Positions 1-9,348 of a DNA stretch of 64,000 bases are shown here, piece by piece (the stretch's first letter is position 1; each line of letters opens with the position of its first letter). The position numbers and the translations under genes were made by a program. This DNA comes from Nitrosomonas sp. Its GTDB lineage: Bacteria; Pseudomonadota; Gammaproteobacteria; Burkholderiales; Nitrosomonadaceae. The notes beneath the pieces were generated by a model. It searched no databases. It was not told where the DNA came from and saw only the letters and a program-made list of their open reading frames with translations. Where the stretch lies: the NCBI GenBank assembly GCA_031316255.1, contig JALDQW010000001.1, forward strand, positions 2,451,485 to 2,515,484. The letters are read 5' to 3'.

Positions 1-216
1 AACATGATGCAGTTGAGCGAAGAACTCGTCAGCACGGAAAACAAGGTGTCGTTTGCCCGTCAGGCGTTTAACGATCAGGTGATGGACTATAACACGTACA
101 AGCAGTCTTTCCCGCCGGTGGTTTTTGCCGGTATGTTCGGTCATCGCGCGGATGCGTCATTGCTGGAATTTGAGGACAGCGCCCAGATTCAGGTTGCGCC
201 CAAAGTTTCCTTCTGA
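1..216 (+). CDS. lemA: LemA family protein, C-terminal end (5' cut by window edge)
   Basis: This is the end of a LemA-type protein. The reading frame is open from base 1, so the start lies outside the window. The visible 71 residues contain the conserved LemA tail: a helix of the type ENKVSFARQAFNDQVMDYN, then a short proline-rich turn (SFPPVVFAGMFG) and a closing F-E-D strand. LemA proteins are small membrane-anchored helical-bundle proteins of unclear function. The gene ends 9 bases before an M48 protease gene in the same direction. LemA and HtpX/M48 membrane proteases are often neighbours, which supports both calls and suggests one transcription unit. Confidence 0.85.
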   Translation, partial: NMMQLSEELVSTENKVSFARQAFNDQVMDYNTYKQSFPPVVFAGMFGHRADASLLEFEDSAQIQVAPKVSF

Positions 217-225
217 TATCAGGTC

Positions 226-2127
226 ATGAATTTCTTTGAATTGCAGGCGCGTGCGCGGCAGAGCACGACCCGTCTAGTGGTATTGTTCATGCTGGCGGTG
301 TTTACGCTGATTATCCTGACCAACCTGCTGGTGATGTTTGTGTTTGGTTTTTTCAATCTTCAGTTCCTGACGCTGGAATCATTTTTTCAGCAATTTGACT
401 GGAACCTGTTTTTGAAGGTTGGCGTGGGCGTCATCGCGATTGTTATATTTGGCAGTTTATACAAAATAAACAGTCTCGGCGGCAGCGGTGAAAAAATCGC
501 TGAAATGATGGGGGCGGAACTGATTGTCAACGGCAGCGGGGACGTGTACAAACAGCGCGTGCTGAATGTGGTGGAAGAAATGGCTATTGCATCCGGCACG
601 CCGGTGCCGCTGGTTTATCTGTTGCATGAAGACGGTATTAATGCATTTGCCGCCGGAGACTCGCCCAGTAACGCCGTCATTGGCGTCACCCGTGGCGCCA
701 TTGAGAAATTAAACCGGGATGAGTTGCAAGGCGTGATTGCGCATGAGTTCAGTCATATTTTAAATGGCGATATGAATTTGAATCTCCAGTTGATCGGCAT
801 TTTGCACGGCATTATGGTGCTCGGTCTGATTGGTGAATATTTGTTGCGTTCAGACGGACGCTCCAGAAATTCCAGAAATGTCGGCGGCGCTGTAATGCTG
901 GGCCTGGGACTAATGGCGATTGGCTATGGCGGCACATTATTTGGCAATCTGATCAAAGCCTCGGTTAACCGCCAGCGCGAATACCTGGCAGACGCTTCGG
1001 CGGTGCAGTTTACCCGTAATCCGGGCGGCATAGCCGGTGCGCTCAAGCGTATCGGCAGCGATGCCGCCGGTTCCACATTGTTAAACCCGAATGGCGCGGA
1101 AATCAGCCATGCGCTTTTTGGCGACGGTATCAGGCATACAGTAACCAGCCTGCTTGCCACCCATCCGCCACTGGAGCAACGCATTCGTCAGATTGAACCC
1201 AATTGGAACGGGAAGTTTGATGTCCCTGCTATTGAGGAATCCCAACTGAGTGAAGACTTTTCAAGTCATGATTCACAGCCCAAAGCAGCAGGGTTAATGG
1301 CCGGTGCTGCAGCAATGATGGCAGGCGGCGCATTCGTAAACCGTATCGGCCAGTTAAACGATGCACAAATCAACTACGCGCACCTGGTGCTCAACGAACT
1401 GCCTGCCGAAATCAAGCAGGCCGCGCATGATCCATTTGCCGCGCGGGCCTTGATTTACTTTATGGTGTTGGATAATGCGCCGGCCATGCGTCAGCAGCAG
1501 TTACAGCATCTGGAAACAGCGGCGGACGATGGCGTGTATGCAGAAACTGTTAAGCTGGTTAAGCAGTTTGCCAAACTGGAACTGGCGCATCGATTGCCGG
1601 TACTGGACATTGCGCTGTCGACGTTGCGTCAGTTGTCAAAGCGGCAGTATCTGCTGTTCAAAGAGAATCTCAATGTGCTGGTGAAAATGGATAACAGAAT
1701 TCATCTGTTTGAATGGACAGTGCAGCAGATTATATTTCACCACCTGGATATTGCATTTGAGGAAAAAAAGCAACAAACGGGGCAATTGATGCTGGCGCAG
1801 ACACGGCAGGCCTGTGCCGTGGTTTTGTCTTTATTGGTCCATGCCGGGAAACCGCAAAGTGTGAGCAAGGAGCATGCTTTTTCTGCAGCCAGGGAAAAAC
1901 TGGATGGTCTGGATATTGCATTGTTACCCACTAACGTATTGAAACTGGAACATGTCAGTACTGCACTGGATCAATTGGCCCGGTTGGCTCCACTTAAAAA
2001 ACCGTTGTTGCTGAAGGCTTTTGCGCAGGCGATTGTGGCGGATCAGCAGGTGTCCGCCGCCGAGGCCGAACTGTTTCGTGCAATTGCCGATTTGATTGAT
2101 TGTCCCATGCCGCCGCTGGTTGTTTGA
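226..2127 (+). CDS. M48 family membrane metalloprotease (HtpX-like)
   Basis: A 633-residue protein. Two membrane segments lie near residues 17-40 and 60-78, and further hydrophobic stretches follow the active site near 185-205 and 220-245. The zinc motif HEFSH is at residues 173-177, and the likely third zinc ligand is E252 in NRQREYLADASA, the usual M48B arrangement. The roughly 290 residues after the protease domain (about 340-633) have no motif I recognise and make the protein about twice the length of classical HtpX (near 290). It probably cleaves membrane proteins in quality control. It follows the lemA-like gene by 9 bases and is probably cotranscribed with it. Confidence 0.85.
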   Translation: MNFFELQARARQSTTRLVVLFMLAVFTLIILTNLLVMFVFGFFNLQFLTLESFFQQFDWNLFLKVGVGVIAIVIFGSLYKINSLGGSGEKIAEMMGAELIVNGSGDVYKQRVLNVVEEMAIASGTPVPLVYLLHEDGINAFAAGDSPSNAVIGVTRGAIEKLNRDELQGVIAHEFSHILNGDMNLNLQLIGILHGIMVLGLIGEYLLRSDGRSRNSRNVGGAVMLGLGLMAIGYGGTLFGNLIKASVNRQREYLADASAVQFTRNPGGIAGALKRIGSDAAGSTLLNPNGAEISHALFGDGIRHTVTSLLATHPPLEQRIRQIEPNWNGKFDVPAIEESQLSEDFSSHDSQPKAAGLMAGAAAMMAGGAFVNRIGQLNDAQINYAHLVLNELPAEIKQAAHDPFAARALIYFMVLDNAPAMRQQQLQHLETAADDGVYAETVKLVKQFAKLELAHRLPVLDIALSTLRQLSKRQYLLFKENLNVLVKMDNRIHLFEWTVQQIIFHHLDIAFEEKKQQTGQLMLAQTRQACAVVLSLLVHAGKPQSVSKEHAFSAAREKLDGLDIALLPTNVLKLEHVSTALDQLARLAPLKKPLLLKAFAQAIVADQQVSAAEAELFRAIADLIDCPMPPLVV

Positions 2128-2222
2128 CAGGATTCGTTACGTTGAAAATCCGTTGAGTGGGTCAGTGGTGTATCATTTGGCAATTTGACCACCAAAGTAA
2201 CATCCACCGTGATTTGAATGCC

Positions 2223-5200
2223 ATGCATGAACCACAACCCGATGCCGCAAACAGTAAACAATGGCAATTCTGGATCGACCGCGGCGGAACGTTTACCGAT
2301 ATTGTTGCGCGTTCTTCAGATGGCGGTCTGGTTACCCGCAAGCTGCTGTCGGAAAACCCCGAACACTACCCTGACGCAGCTCTGGAAGGTATACGTCGGA
2401 TCTTGGGTGTTGAGTCAAATACAGGGATACCGGCGCATTGCATTGATCATGTCAAAATGGGTACGACTATTGCCACCAACGCTTTACTCGAACGCAAGGG
2501 CGAGCGGGTTGTGCTGGTGATTACCCAAGGGTTTGCCGATGCACTGCGCATCGGCTACCAGAACCGTCCGCGGTTGTTTGATCTGGAAATTCAATTGCCG
2601 GAAATGCTGTACGAAACGGTGATTGAGGCAAAGGAGCGGGTGGGTGCGGATGGCGAAGTGATCGAGAAACTCGACGAAACGGCATTGGCTGCCGAATTAA
2701 GCCGCGTCTATCAGCATGGCACTCGGGCGGTGGCAATTGTGTTCATGCATGGTTACCGTTTTCATGCGCATGAGTTAGCCGCAGCACGGGTCGCCGGGAA
2801 AATCGGTTTTAAGCAGATTTCCGTCAGTCATCAGGTGAGTCCGCTCATCAAGCTCGTTTCACGTGGCGATACCACGGTAATGGATGCTTATCTGTCACCG
2901 ATATTAAGGCGTTATATCGATCAAATTGCCGCAGTACTGGGTGATACGCAGTTGCTGTTTATGCAATCGAGTGGCGGTCTCACACAGGCCGACCGGTTTC
3001 AGGGCAAGGACAGTATGCTATCCGGTCCGGCGGGCGGTGTGGTCGGCATGGCGCGCACGGCAGTGCAGGCGGGTTTTGACAAGGTTATCGGTTTTGACAT
3101 GGGTGGCACGTCGACCGATGTCAGTCATTATGACGGTGACTTTGAACGTATTTACGATGGTCATGTGGCTGGTGTTCGCATTCGTGCGCCGATGATGGCG
3201 ATTCATACCGTTGCTGCGGGTGGCGGTTCGATTCTTCATTTTGACGGCAGCCGCTTTCGTGTCGGGCCCGACAGTGCGGGTGCGAACCCGGGCCCGGCCT
3301 GCTACCGGCGTGGCGGGCCGCTGACAGTGACTGACTGCAATGTCATGCTCGGCAAAATTCAGCCGGGTTTCTTTCCGCAGATTTTCGGACCGCAAGCCAA
3401 CGCGCCGTTGGATGCCGCGATGGTCAAAGAACAGTTTTCACGTCTGGCTGGCGAAGTGTCCGCGGCCAGCGGAAGAAACTATACGCCCGAACAGGTGGCC
3501 GAGGGTTTTCTGCATATCGCGGTGGAGAACATGGCCAATGCAATCAAAAAAATCTCGGTCGAGAAAGGTCATGACATTACCCGCTACGTGCTTAACGGCT
3601 TTGGCGGCGCAGCGGGACAGCACGTTTGTCTGGTCGCCGATGCGCTGGGCATGGAATCGATCATAATTCATCCGCTGGCGGGGGTATTGTCGGCGTATGG
3701 TATGGGGCTTGCTGATATTTCCGCCATTCAAACTGCTACGGTTGAAGCGCCGCTCGATTTGCAGACACTGCAAAGAGTTAATCAGAAACTGGACAAAATG
3801 GCGCAGGTTGCACAACAGAAAGTTGCCAGCCAGGGTATTGCATCGGATCAGATTACACTCGTCAAAACAATCGATTTGCGTTATCCGGGTACCGTTACTG
3901 CGTTGACAGTGACGCTTGCGCCACTCGAGCAATTGCAAACGGATTTCTCTGAATTGCATCAGCGCCAGTTTGGTTATGTTCAGCCGGATGGCGCTCTGGT
4001 GATTGCCTCGGTATCGGTGGAAGCCGTCGGCAAGACCGGCGGTACTGTTGCAGGCATCGTTAATCTGGGCAGCATCGAAACCATACGGCACGAAAAACTG
4101 CGGGCGGTCGCTATAGTCCCCATGACCAGCGGCGGGAAACAACATGCCGCACCGGTTTATGCGAGCAATCAGTTGCATGCGGGTGACCGTATTCAAGGCC
4201 CGGCGATTATCAGCAACGCCAACGCCACGATTGTTGTTGAACCGGGCTGGCAGGCGTATTGTCAGTCCAACGGCGAGTTGCTGCTCACGCGCCATCAACT
4301 CCGGCCAAAACGTGAAAGCATCGGTACAAACGCCGATCCGGTGATGCTCGAAGTATTCAATAATCTGTTTATGTCTATCGCCGAGCAGATGGGCGCGACC
4401 CTGGCCAATACGGCTTCGTCGGTCAATATCAAGGAACGGCTTGATTTTTCGTGCGCCGTGTTTGACCGTTACGGCAATCTGGTTGCCAACGCACCGCATA
4501 TGCCGGTGCATCTGGGCAGTATGGGGGAGAGCGTCAAGGCCGTCATTGAAGGCCATGCTGACATGAAACCGGGCAGTGTATACGCGATTAATGCCCCGTA
4601 TAACGGCGGCACGCATTTGCCGGATGTGACTGTGGTCACGCCGGTATTCGATGATCAACGCGGCCAGATCATTTTTTATATCGCTTCGCGTGGTCATCAT
4701 GCCGATCTCGGCGGTATGACACCGGGTTCCATGCCACCCAACAGCACTACAGTGGAGGAAGAAGGCATCCTGTTTGACAATATCCGGATTGTGCACAACT
4801 ACACACTGCTGGATGAAGAAATTCGTCAATTATTGATGCGTGGTCCGTACCCGGCGCGCAATCCCGACCAGAATATCGCCGATCTCGGCGCGCAGATTGC
4901 CGCCAATGAAAAAGGGGTACAGGAACTCAGGCGCATGGTCGATCACTTCGGCTTGAACGTGGTCGAAGCCTATATGCAGCATGTGCAGGACAACGCCGAG
5001 GAAACCGTGCGCCGCGTGCTCGATGTATTGTCCGACGGTGAGTTTGCCTATGAAATGGACGATGGCGCTATTATTCGGGTTGCGATTCGTATCGACAAAC
5101 AGGCGCGCAAAGCTGTGGTCGACTTTACCGGGACTTCCGATCAGCGCCCCAATAATTTCAACGCGCCGCTGCCCGTTTGCCGGGCAGCCGTATTATATGT

Positions 5201-5867
5201 ATTCCGCACACTGGTCAAAGACGACATCCCGCTCAACGCAGGTTGTTTGAAGCCAATCGAAATCATTGTGCCCGAGGGTAGCATGCTCAATCCCCGGTAT
5301 CCGGCAGCCGTAGTCGCCGGTAATGTGGAAACCAGCCAGTGTGTGACAGATGCCTTATATGGTGCGCTGGGTGTGATGGCTGCCGCGCAGGGCACGATGA
5401 ACAACTTCACCTTTGGCAACGATACATATCAATACTACGAAACAATTTGTGGCGGCGCCGGCGCAGGGCTCGATTTCGACGGCCAGAGTGCAGTGCACAC
5501 CCATATGACCAACTCGCGTCTAACTGATCCCGAAGTGCTCGAATCGCGTTATCCCGTCCGGCTGGAAAACTTTTCGATTCGCAGAAACTCCGGCGGCAGA
5601 GGAGAACATAACGGCGGCGACGGCGTCATCCGCCGAATTCGTTTTAATGCGGCCATGCATGCTGCAATTCTGTCCAACCATCGGCGTATTGCACCGTTTG
5701 GGTTGAATGGCGGTGAACCGGGGCAGTTGGGGCGAAATACTGTTGTGCGGAAAACCGACGAAGTTGAAAAATTGAGCGCTACGGCCAGCGTGCAACTTGA
5801 AACAGGCGATGCAATGGTGATTGAAACGCCTGGGGGTGGTGGGTACGGACGTGGCCGTTCGCTTTGA
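2223..5867 (+). CDS. Hydantoinase/5-oxoprolinase, fused A and B subunits
   Basis: A fused enzyme of the OPLAH type that hydrolyses 5-oxoproline or a hydantoin with ATP. The HyuA half comes first: an actin-like phosphate motif [11 protein letters not shown] near residues 18-28 and a second one, [11 protein letters not shown], near 291-301. The HyuB half covers roughly residues 710-1214 and has the family's [13 protein letters not shown] and [14 protein letters not shown] stretches and the terminal GGGGYG. An upstream in-frame start at 2157 would add 22 residues unlike the family, so I chose ATG 2223, giving 1214 residues. The fused architecture is found in both bacteria and eukaryotes. The exact substrate cannot be told from sequence. 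It is probably a single-gene unit. Confidence 0.88.
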   Translation: MHEPQPDAANSKQWQFWIDRGGTFTDIVARSSDGGLVTRKLLSENPEHYPDAALEGIRRILGVESNTGIPAHCIDHVKMGTTIATNALLERKGERVVLVITQGFADALRIGYQNRPRLFDLEIQLPEMLYETVIEAKERVGADGEVIEKLDETALAAELSRVYQHGTRAVAIVFMHGYRFHAHELAAARVAGKIGFKQISVSHQVSPLIKLVSRGDTTVMDAYLSPILRRYIDQIAAVLGDTQLLFMQSSGGLTQADRFQGKDSMLSGPAGGVVGMARTAVQAGFDKVIGFDMGGTSTDVSHYDGDFERIYDGHVAGVRIRAPMMAIHTVAAGGGSILHFDGSRFRVGPDSAGANPGPACYRRGGPLTVTDCNVMLGKIQPGFFPQIFGPQANAPLDAAMVKEQFSRLAGEVSAASGRNYTPEQVAEGFLHIAVENMANAIKKISVEKGHDITRYVLNGFGGAAGQHVCLVADALGMESIIIHPLAGVLSAYGMGLADISAIQTATVEAPLDLQTLQRVNQKLDKMAQVAQQKVASQGIASDQITLVKTIDLRYPGTVTALTVTLAPLEQLQTDFSELHQRQFGYVQPDGALVIASVSVEAVGKTGGTVAGIVNLGSIETIRHEKLRAVAIVPMTSGGKQHAAPVYASNQLHAGDRIQGPAIISNANATIVVEPGWQAYCQSNGELLLTRHQLRPKRESIGTNADPVMLEVFNNLFMSIAEQMGATLANTASSVNIKERLDFSCAVFDRYGNLVANAPHMPVHLGSMGESVKAVIEGHADMKPGSVYAINAPYNGGTHLPDVTVVTPVFDDQRGQIIFYIASRGHHADLGGMTPGSMPPNSTTVEEEGILFDNIRIVHNYTLLDEEIRQLLMRGPYPARNPDQNIADLGAQIAANEKGVQELRRMVDHFGLNVVEAYMQHVQDNAEETVRRVLDVLSDGEFAYEMDDGAIIRVAIRIDKQARKAVVDFTGTSDQRPNNFNAPLPVCRAAVLYVFRTLVKDDIPLNAGCLKPIEIIVPEGSMLNPRYPAAVVAGNVETSQCVTDALYGALGVMAAAQGTMNNFTFGNDTYQYYETICGGAGAGLDFDGQSAVHTHMTNSRLTDPEVLESRYPVRLENFSIRRNSGGRGEHNGGDGVIRRIRFNAAMHAAILSNHRRIAPFGLNGGEPGQLGRNTVVRKTDEVEKLSATASVQLETGDAMVIETPGGGGYGRGRSL

Positions 5868-5932
5868 CTGGGATGAATGCGGGCTCTAACAGGTATAAAG
5901 CAGTAAAATTTGGATAATTAATGCAGCCCGGG

Positions 5933-6352
5933 CTAAAAAATGCTATCCAATTCCTGGCGCAAAGATTCGGCTGTTTGAGCGGCATAAAGTGTTTTTACAT
6001 GCTGTCCATTCGCGGAATAAAATACCAGTGCGGTTGCCATTAAACCGTTCGCATTGGCGAATGTCCGTCCTTCCGGCGTGTTAATGTCTGCAACGACCAA
6101 CTCGAGGCGCGTCGCATAATCATTTCTGATTTGATTCATGACAACCATGGTCTCTCCGCTTTGCAGAATATTATCGTCATGAACCAGAACCAGTACTGGC
6201 GTTCCTTTCCCGATTAACGAAATATCCCCTGAAAAACCTTTCGGCAAAAGTGAAACCGCAAAAATAATAATCACCATGACCAAACCCAGCGTAATTAACT
6301 TTGGCAAGCGACTTGGTTTGGTTGCGGGTTTAATTGAATGTTGTCTTTGCAT
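5933..6352 (-). CDS. Membrane-anchored thioredoxin-fold protein without CxxC
   Basis: A 139-residue protein with a basic N-terminus, one membrane segment near residues 19-40 and an exported or periplasmic domain. The domain follows a thioredoxin-like order: a hydrophobic strand (TPVLVLVHDD), a helix, the strand LELVVADIN, and ATALVFYSANGQ before the last helix. The usual CxxC is absent, and no cysteine lies where the redox site should be, so it is unlikely to be a thiol oxidoreductase. Similar domains are annotated as thioredoxin family proteins of unknown role. It converges on the oxoprolinase gene. Confidence 0.6.
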   Translation of the reverse strand: MQRQHSIKPATKPSRLPKLITLGLVMVIIIFAVSLLPKGFSGDISLIGKGTPVLVLVHDDNILQSGETMVVMNQIRNDYATRLELVVADINTPEGRTFANANGLMATALVFYSANGQHVKTLYAAQTAESLRQELDSIF

Positions 6353-6373
6353 CGTGTTAGTCCATGAGTTATG

Positions 6374-6513
6374 GGCACCTCTAAAAATTCATAATTCTAA
6401 ACAAGACGAGGCGAGAACAAAAAATTTTGACGCAGCATATGATTGATATGTAAGGAAACATTTTTTGTAAACAACGAAGTATTGTAACGAAGTATGAATT
6501 TTTAGAGGTGGCC
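6374..6513. mobile_element. MITE-like element with 20-bp terminal inverted repeats
   Basis: A non-coding element of about 140 bases bounded by near-perfect inverted repeats. The left arm reads GGCACCTCTAAAAATTCATA and the right arm is its reverse complement with one extra base. The middle is A+T rich with a GACGAGGCGAG stretch near the left end. There is no reading frame of note. The structure is that of a miniature inverted-repeat element moved in trans by an IS transposase. I saw no second copy in this window. No target duplication was evident by eye. Confidence 0.6.
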
Positions 6514-6557
6514 TTATGAGTATTTATAAAATTTACCGGTAATAATAACCCATTTCA

Positions 6558-6800
6558 TCAGTTTTTTCGTTTTAGCCGTTCGGCAGTAATGTTGCCTTCG
6601 GAATCCAGCCGGCCGTCGAAAGGCATGTAAAGGCGATAAGTATGTTAATCATAGTCGTGTATAAAAAATCAGGTCATGATTCAGGGCCATCCCGGCAGTT
6701 TGTTCTGCAAAGCGTGCGGCGACATCCTGAAATCTGATTGAATAAAAAAGGCCGGAATTATTTCTGAAGTACCTGCGCTTGATTTCCTGAAATTGTCAGT
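6558..6800 (-). pseudogene. Decayed coding remnant
   Basis: Two protein-like stretches in different minus-strand frames lie next to each other. One reads RFQDVAARFAEQTAG then MALNHDLIFYTRL and stops at 6649. The other reads TYRLYMPFDGRLDSEGN, then ITAERLKRKN, and stops at 6558. They look like the C-terminal end of one protein with a frameshift near 6645. No start codon or ribosome binding site is visible and I do not recognise the family. The MITE-like element lies just downstream. Confidence 0.3.
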
Positions 6801-6828
6801 CAGGGAGACGCGAGAAACCCTGACTGAC
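6795..6828. other. Perfect 11-bp inverted repeat
   Basis: GTCAGTCAGGG at 6795-6805 pairs exactly with CCCTGACTGAC at 6818-6828 across a 12-base loop. There is no following T run on either strand, so it is not a standard terminator. It lies beside the decayed remnant and could be a structured RNA element or a trace of a mobile element. Confidence 0.4.
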
Positions 6829-6833
6829 GGGCA

Positions 6834-6869
6834 ATAACGAATACATATATATTCGTTATATCCTTTTTA
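6834..6869 (+). terminator. Possible hairpin terminator or palindromic operator
   Basis: ATAACGAATA at 6834-6843 and TATTCGTTAT at 6850-6859 form a perfect 10-bp arm pair with a 6-base loop, followed by a short T-rich run on the plus strand. The A+T-rich stem would be weak. An operator is an alternative. Between here and the next hairpin at 7104 I see no gene. Confidence 0.35.
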
Positions 6870-7103
6870 TAGATGAATTCCTGTTACTCAGGTTTACAAA
6901 GCGATCCTGACGATTACACACAAGTTAACTCTATTTTAAGAGCAGAATTACAATTTGGGAATGTGGCAAATTGTCGCAGGAAGAAAATAAAAAAACGCCG
7001 GGGGTTTAGCGCGTTGCTCAAGACAGAGGATTGCTAACCATTTGCAAGCAGCCAATGGATAAATTTAATTGCAAGCAAGGTTTCGGAGTTAATACTATTC
7101 GTA

Positions 7104-7133
7104 TAAGGCGGTAAACAAAACGTTACCGCCTTA
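7104..7133 (-). terminator. Hairpin downstream of the RlpA-like gene
   Basis: TAAGGCGGTAA (7104-7114) and TTACCGCCTTA (7123-7133) form an 11-bp perfect stem with an 8-base loop. It starts 17 bases past the stop of the minus-strand RlpA-like gene, as expected for its terminator. The T run after it is poor. Confidence 0.5.
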
Positions 7134-7150
7134 AATGTAAAGTCCTGTAA

Positions 7151-7510
7151 TCAGTCAATTATTTCCAGGTTCACACGGGCTCTGCCTGCCTTGATAAAAT
7201 CCAGTTCTTTTGCCGCGCTTTTACTGACGTCGATAATATTCTTGTTGCGGGTCGCCATCCGGTCATTGATTGTTACGATAACACTGCGATCATTTTCAAG
7301 ATTGGTGACTTTGACACGGGTGCCGAATTTTATTTTTTTATGGGCTGCGGTGAGTTTGTTTTGATCGAAAATCTCATTGTTTGCAGTTTTTCTTCCCTGA
7401 AATACATCACTGTAATGCACTGCATAGCCAGTTTCTGCCAATGCTCCAGTTGAAACCAGCGACGCGATTAAAGCGCCTGTTATTAATACAGATCTAAAAT
7501 TTATGTTCAT
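7151..7510 (-). CDS. Small secreted RlpA-fold (double-psi beta-barrel) protein
   Basis: A 119-residue protein with a signal peptide (about residues 1-25, ending near GALA) and a single double-psi beta-barrel. The RlpA hallmarks are GTRVKVTNLENDRSVIVTIN followed by DR, then a basic loop, IIDVSKSAAKELDF and the closing strand. I chose the start at 7510 because GAGG lies six bases upstream of that ATG, whereas the ATG at 7522 has no such site. It lacks the SPOR domain of full-length RlpA. Proteins of this family act on or bind peptidoglycan in the periplasm. A second, lipoprotein-type relative is at 48409-49002. Confidence 0.7.
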   Translation of the reverse strand: MNINFRSVLITGALIASLVSTGALAETGYAVHYSDVFQGRKTANNEIFDQNKLTAAHKKIKFGTRVKVTNLENDRSVIVTINDRMATRNKNIIDVSKSAAKELDFIKAGRARVNLEIID

Positions 7511-7827
7511 TTCTTTCCTCATAAGTTAACGCTCGATATATTACCTGAGTAGCTATATTTTGTCAGATTAAAAATGTTACTCGGTAAAATCAAATAAGAT
7601 TGCAAACAGGGCGCATCCATTAACCCTTCTGCTAACACAAAACCCGAAAAATAGGGGTGCGGCGAACATGGCCGTCTATATAACTGGCGCATACCGTTTG
7701 CGAGAAAATGGAAAGTTTTGTAAATTGCATCCAACAACGATTGGAGCTATTGTTCGCAAGAGCTGTATTGCTTGGTTATGAAAAATTCCGGACTATTTGG
7801 TGCGGTATAAACTCTGTGGTATTGCAA

Positions 7828-7860
7828 GCCGCGAATGCTTTGTGTATCTTGATTCGCGGC
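7828..7860 (-). terminator. Stem-loop downstream of the RTX gene
   Basis: GCCGCGAAT (7828-7836) and ATTCGCGGC (7852-7860) form a perfect 9-bp G+C-rich stem 32 bases beyond the stop of the minus-strand RTX gene. There is no clear T run. The rest of the 7511-7891 gap shows no convincing gene; a 76-codon plus-strand frame there has no ribosome binding site. Confidence 0.4.
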
Positions 7861-7891
7861 CTGGTATTTATTGCTTTTATCTGCTGGAAGG

Positions 7892-9019
7892 CTATCCTAC
7901 GACACTCAGTAGCGGATCAAATCCGACTGCTCCGGTGAGCTCGATTTGAAGTGCATCGCCTCCAATTACACCTGCAGTGAACAGGCCGGATGTTTCATCG
8001 TAATAAAGCTGAGAATCAGTAAAAGCTTGATTGCCGGCAACAAATAAATCTGCATCAATTGCAGACAGGTCGATCCTGTCGCCTTCGGCATGGTTAAAAT
8101 CGACGATTGCGTCAATTTCACCGCCAAAAGCACTGTCACTTAATTTCAGGTAGTAAAACGTGTCGGCATCTGCACCGCCTGCAAGTGTGTCGGCCCCAAA
8201 TTCTCCATAAAGCGAGTCCCGGCCTGAACCACCATACAGATTGTCTTCTGTATAACCGAGTTCTTCATATCCGTTATCGCCATAAAGAACATCATCGCCA
8301 GCGCCACCGTAAAGCTGATCAATATGATGACCGCCATTTAACGTGTCGTTGCCATTGCCACCGGACAGTGTGTCGGCATCTGGCCCGCCATTCAATATAT
8401 CGTCGCCATCACCGCCATCCAGGTAATCGTAGCCGTTATTACCATTCAGGATATCGTTGCCGTTGCCGCCATAAAAATAATCATTGCCTTCGTCCCAGGT
8501 ACCTTCTAAAACATCATCTCCATCATCGCCATATGCACTGCCAACACCCAAACCATCTGTGCCGGCATAAAGTATGTCATTGCCATCGCCGCCATGAAGT
8601 TCTTCGTCACCGTATCCAGAGTTAAAGTCACCGTAAATAGTATCGTTACCGGCACCGCCGTACAGCCTGTCGTCCCCGTTTCCGCCGCGGATTGTGTCGT
8701 TTCCAATCCCGCCGTAAACGGTATCATTGCCGTTTTCGCCATATAGGTAGTCGGACCCGGCTCCTCCGTCGATATAATCATTGCCATCGCCACCATAAAT
8801 AGAATCGTTTCCAGCAAAACCATATAACCAGTCGTTGCCACCGTACCCATAAATCCAGTCAATTGAAGAACTGCCGGTAAGAAAATTGTTGCTGTCGTTT
8901 CCTTTAATTGTTCTAAAAGTGGGCCAGATAAATATCGGATCAATTACTGGTAATGGTTTTAATTGAAAGTTACCCAGTTCTTTTGCGTTAAATGCTACGT
9001 TAATAGTGTTATCAAACAT
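7892..9019 (-). CDS. RTX (hemolysin-type calcium-binding) repeat protein
   Basis: A 375-residue acidic protein. From about residue 50 to 290 it is built almost entirely of glycine- and aspartate-rich nonapeptides of the GGxGxDxLx type (for example GGAGSDYLYGENGNDTV), which form calcium-binding parallel beta-rolls. The last 80 residues (DTFYYLKLSDSAFGG, then IDAIVDFNHAEGDRIDLSAI) match the C-terminal region of serralysin-like proteins that carries the type I secretion signal. There is no N-terminal signal peptide and no protease or lipase domain, so it is most likely a type I-exported surface or matrix protein. GGAG eight bases before ATG 9019 supports the start. No ABC/MFP secretion genes lie nearby. 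Confidence 0.85.
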   Translation of the reverse strand: MFDNTINVAFNAKELGNFQLKPLPVIDPIFIWPTFRTIKGNDSNNFLTGSSSIDWIYGYGGNDWLYGFAGNDSIYGGDGNDYIDGGAGSDYLYGENGNDTVYGGIGNDTIRGGNGDDRLYGGAGNDTIYGDFNSGYGDEELHGGDGNDILYAGTDGLGVGSAYGDDGDDVLEGTWDEGNDYFYGGNGNDILNGNNGYDYLDGGDGDDILNGGPDADTLSGGNGNDTLNGGHHIDQLYGGAGDDVLYGDNGYEELGYTEDNLYGGSGRDSLYGEFGADTLAGGADADTFYYLKLSDSAFGGEIDAIVDFNHAEGDRIDLSAIDADLFVAGNQAFTDSQLYYDETSGLFTAGVIGGDALQIELTGAVGFDPLLSVVG

Positions 9020-9265
9020 TCTAGTTCTCCAAAATTTTTCATGGAACCAGTTTATTCAATAACATTTAAAAAATATGTGACTAAACTAACATCAACACAA
9101 CAAACAGGGGTCGTCCGTTTTTTTCACTTGTTTTTCTTGATGATCGGCTTGCTCCATTTTCGCCGACCCCGATTTTGTACCAAGGTGTCGAGATTATTTA
9201 CAAAATGAAAGCATGAAAAACCGGTAATTTGATTAAGTTGTTGATATTTGGACGTAAAGTCTAAA

Positions 9266-9283
9266 TCGGCATGATATTTGCTA
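9266..9283 (+). promoter_or_regulatory. Sigma-54-type promoter
   Basis: TCGGCATGATATTTGCTA carries GG at 9268-9269 and GC at 9280-9281, exactly 10 bases apart, in a good match to TGGCAY-N5-TTGCW. It lies about 70 bases before the start of the PEP-CTERM gene at 9349. Sigma-54 control of PEP-CTERM genes through a PrsK/PrsR-type two-component system is known in several Proteobacteria, so the context fits. Confidence 0.6.
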
Positions 9284-9348
9284 GAGTATGATTATATTGT
9301 GTACATACAATATTTGATTCTTAAACCAATAATAAGAGGTAATATAAA

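Noticed and set aside
3438..4829. 463-codon frame on the minus strand
   Set aside because: It lies entirely opposite the 5-oxoprolinase gene, whose plus-strand product has strong family motifs. The minus product is low-quality and has no ribosome binding site.
7708..7938. 76-codon frame on the plus strand
   Set aside because: No ribosome binding site and no protein-like pattern; it overlaps the RTX gene end and a stem-loop.
8107..8625. His- and Arg-rich frame on the plus strand
   Set aside because: It is the reverse image of the RTX glycine-aspartate repeats and reflects their codon pattern, not a gene.
7892..9019. Regular short repeats that could suggest a CRISPR or satellite array
   Set aside because: The repeats are 27-base codon-level units encoding RTX nonapeptides, with no fixed spacer structure.
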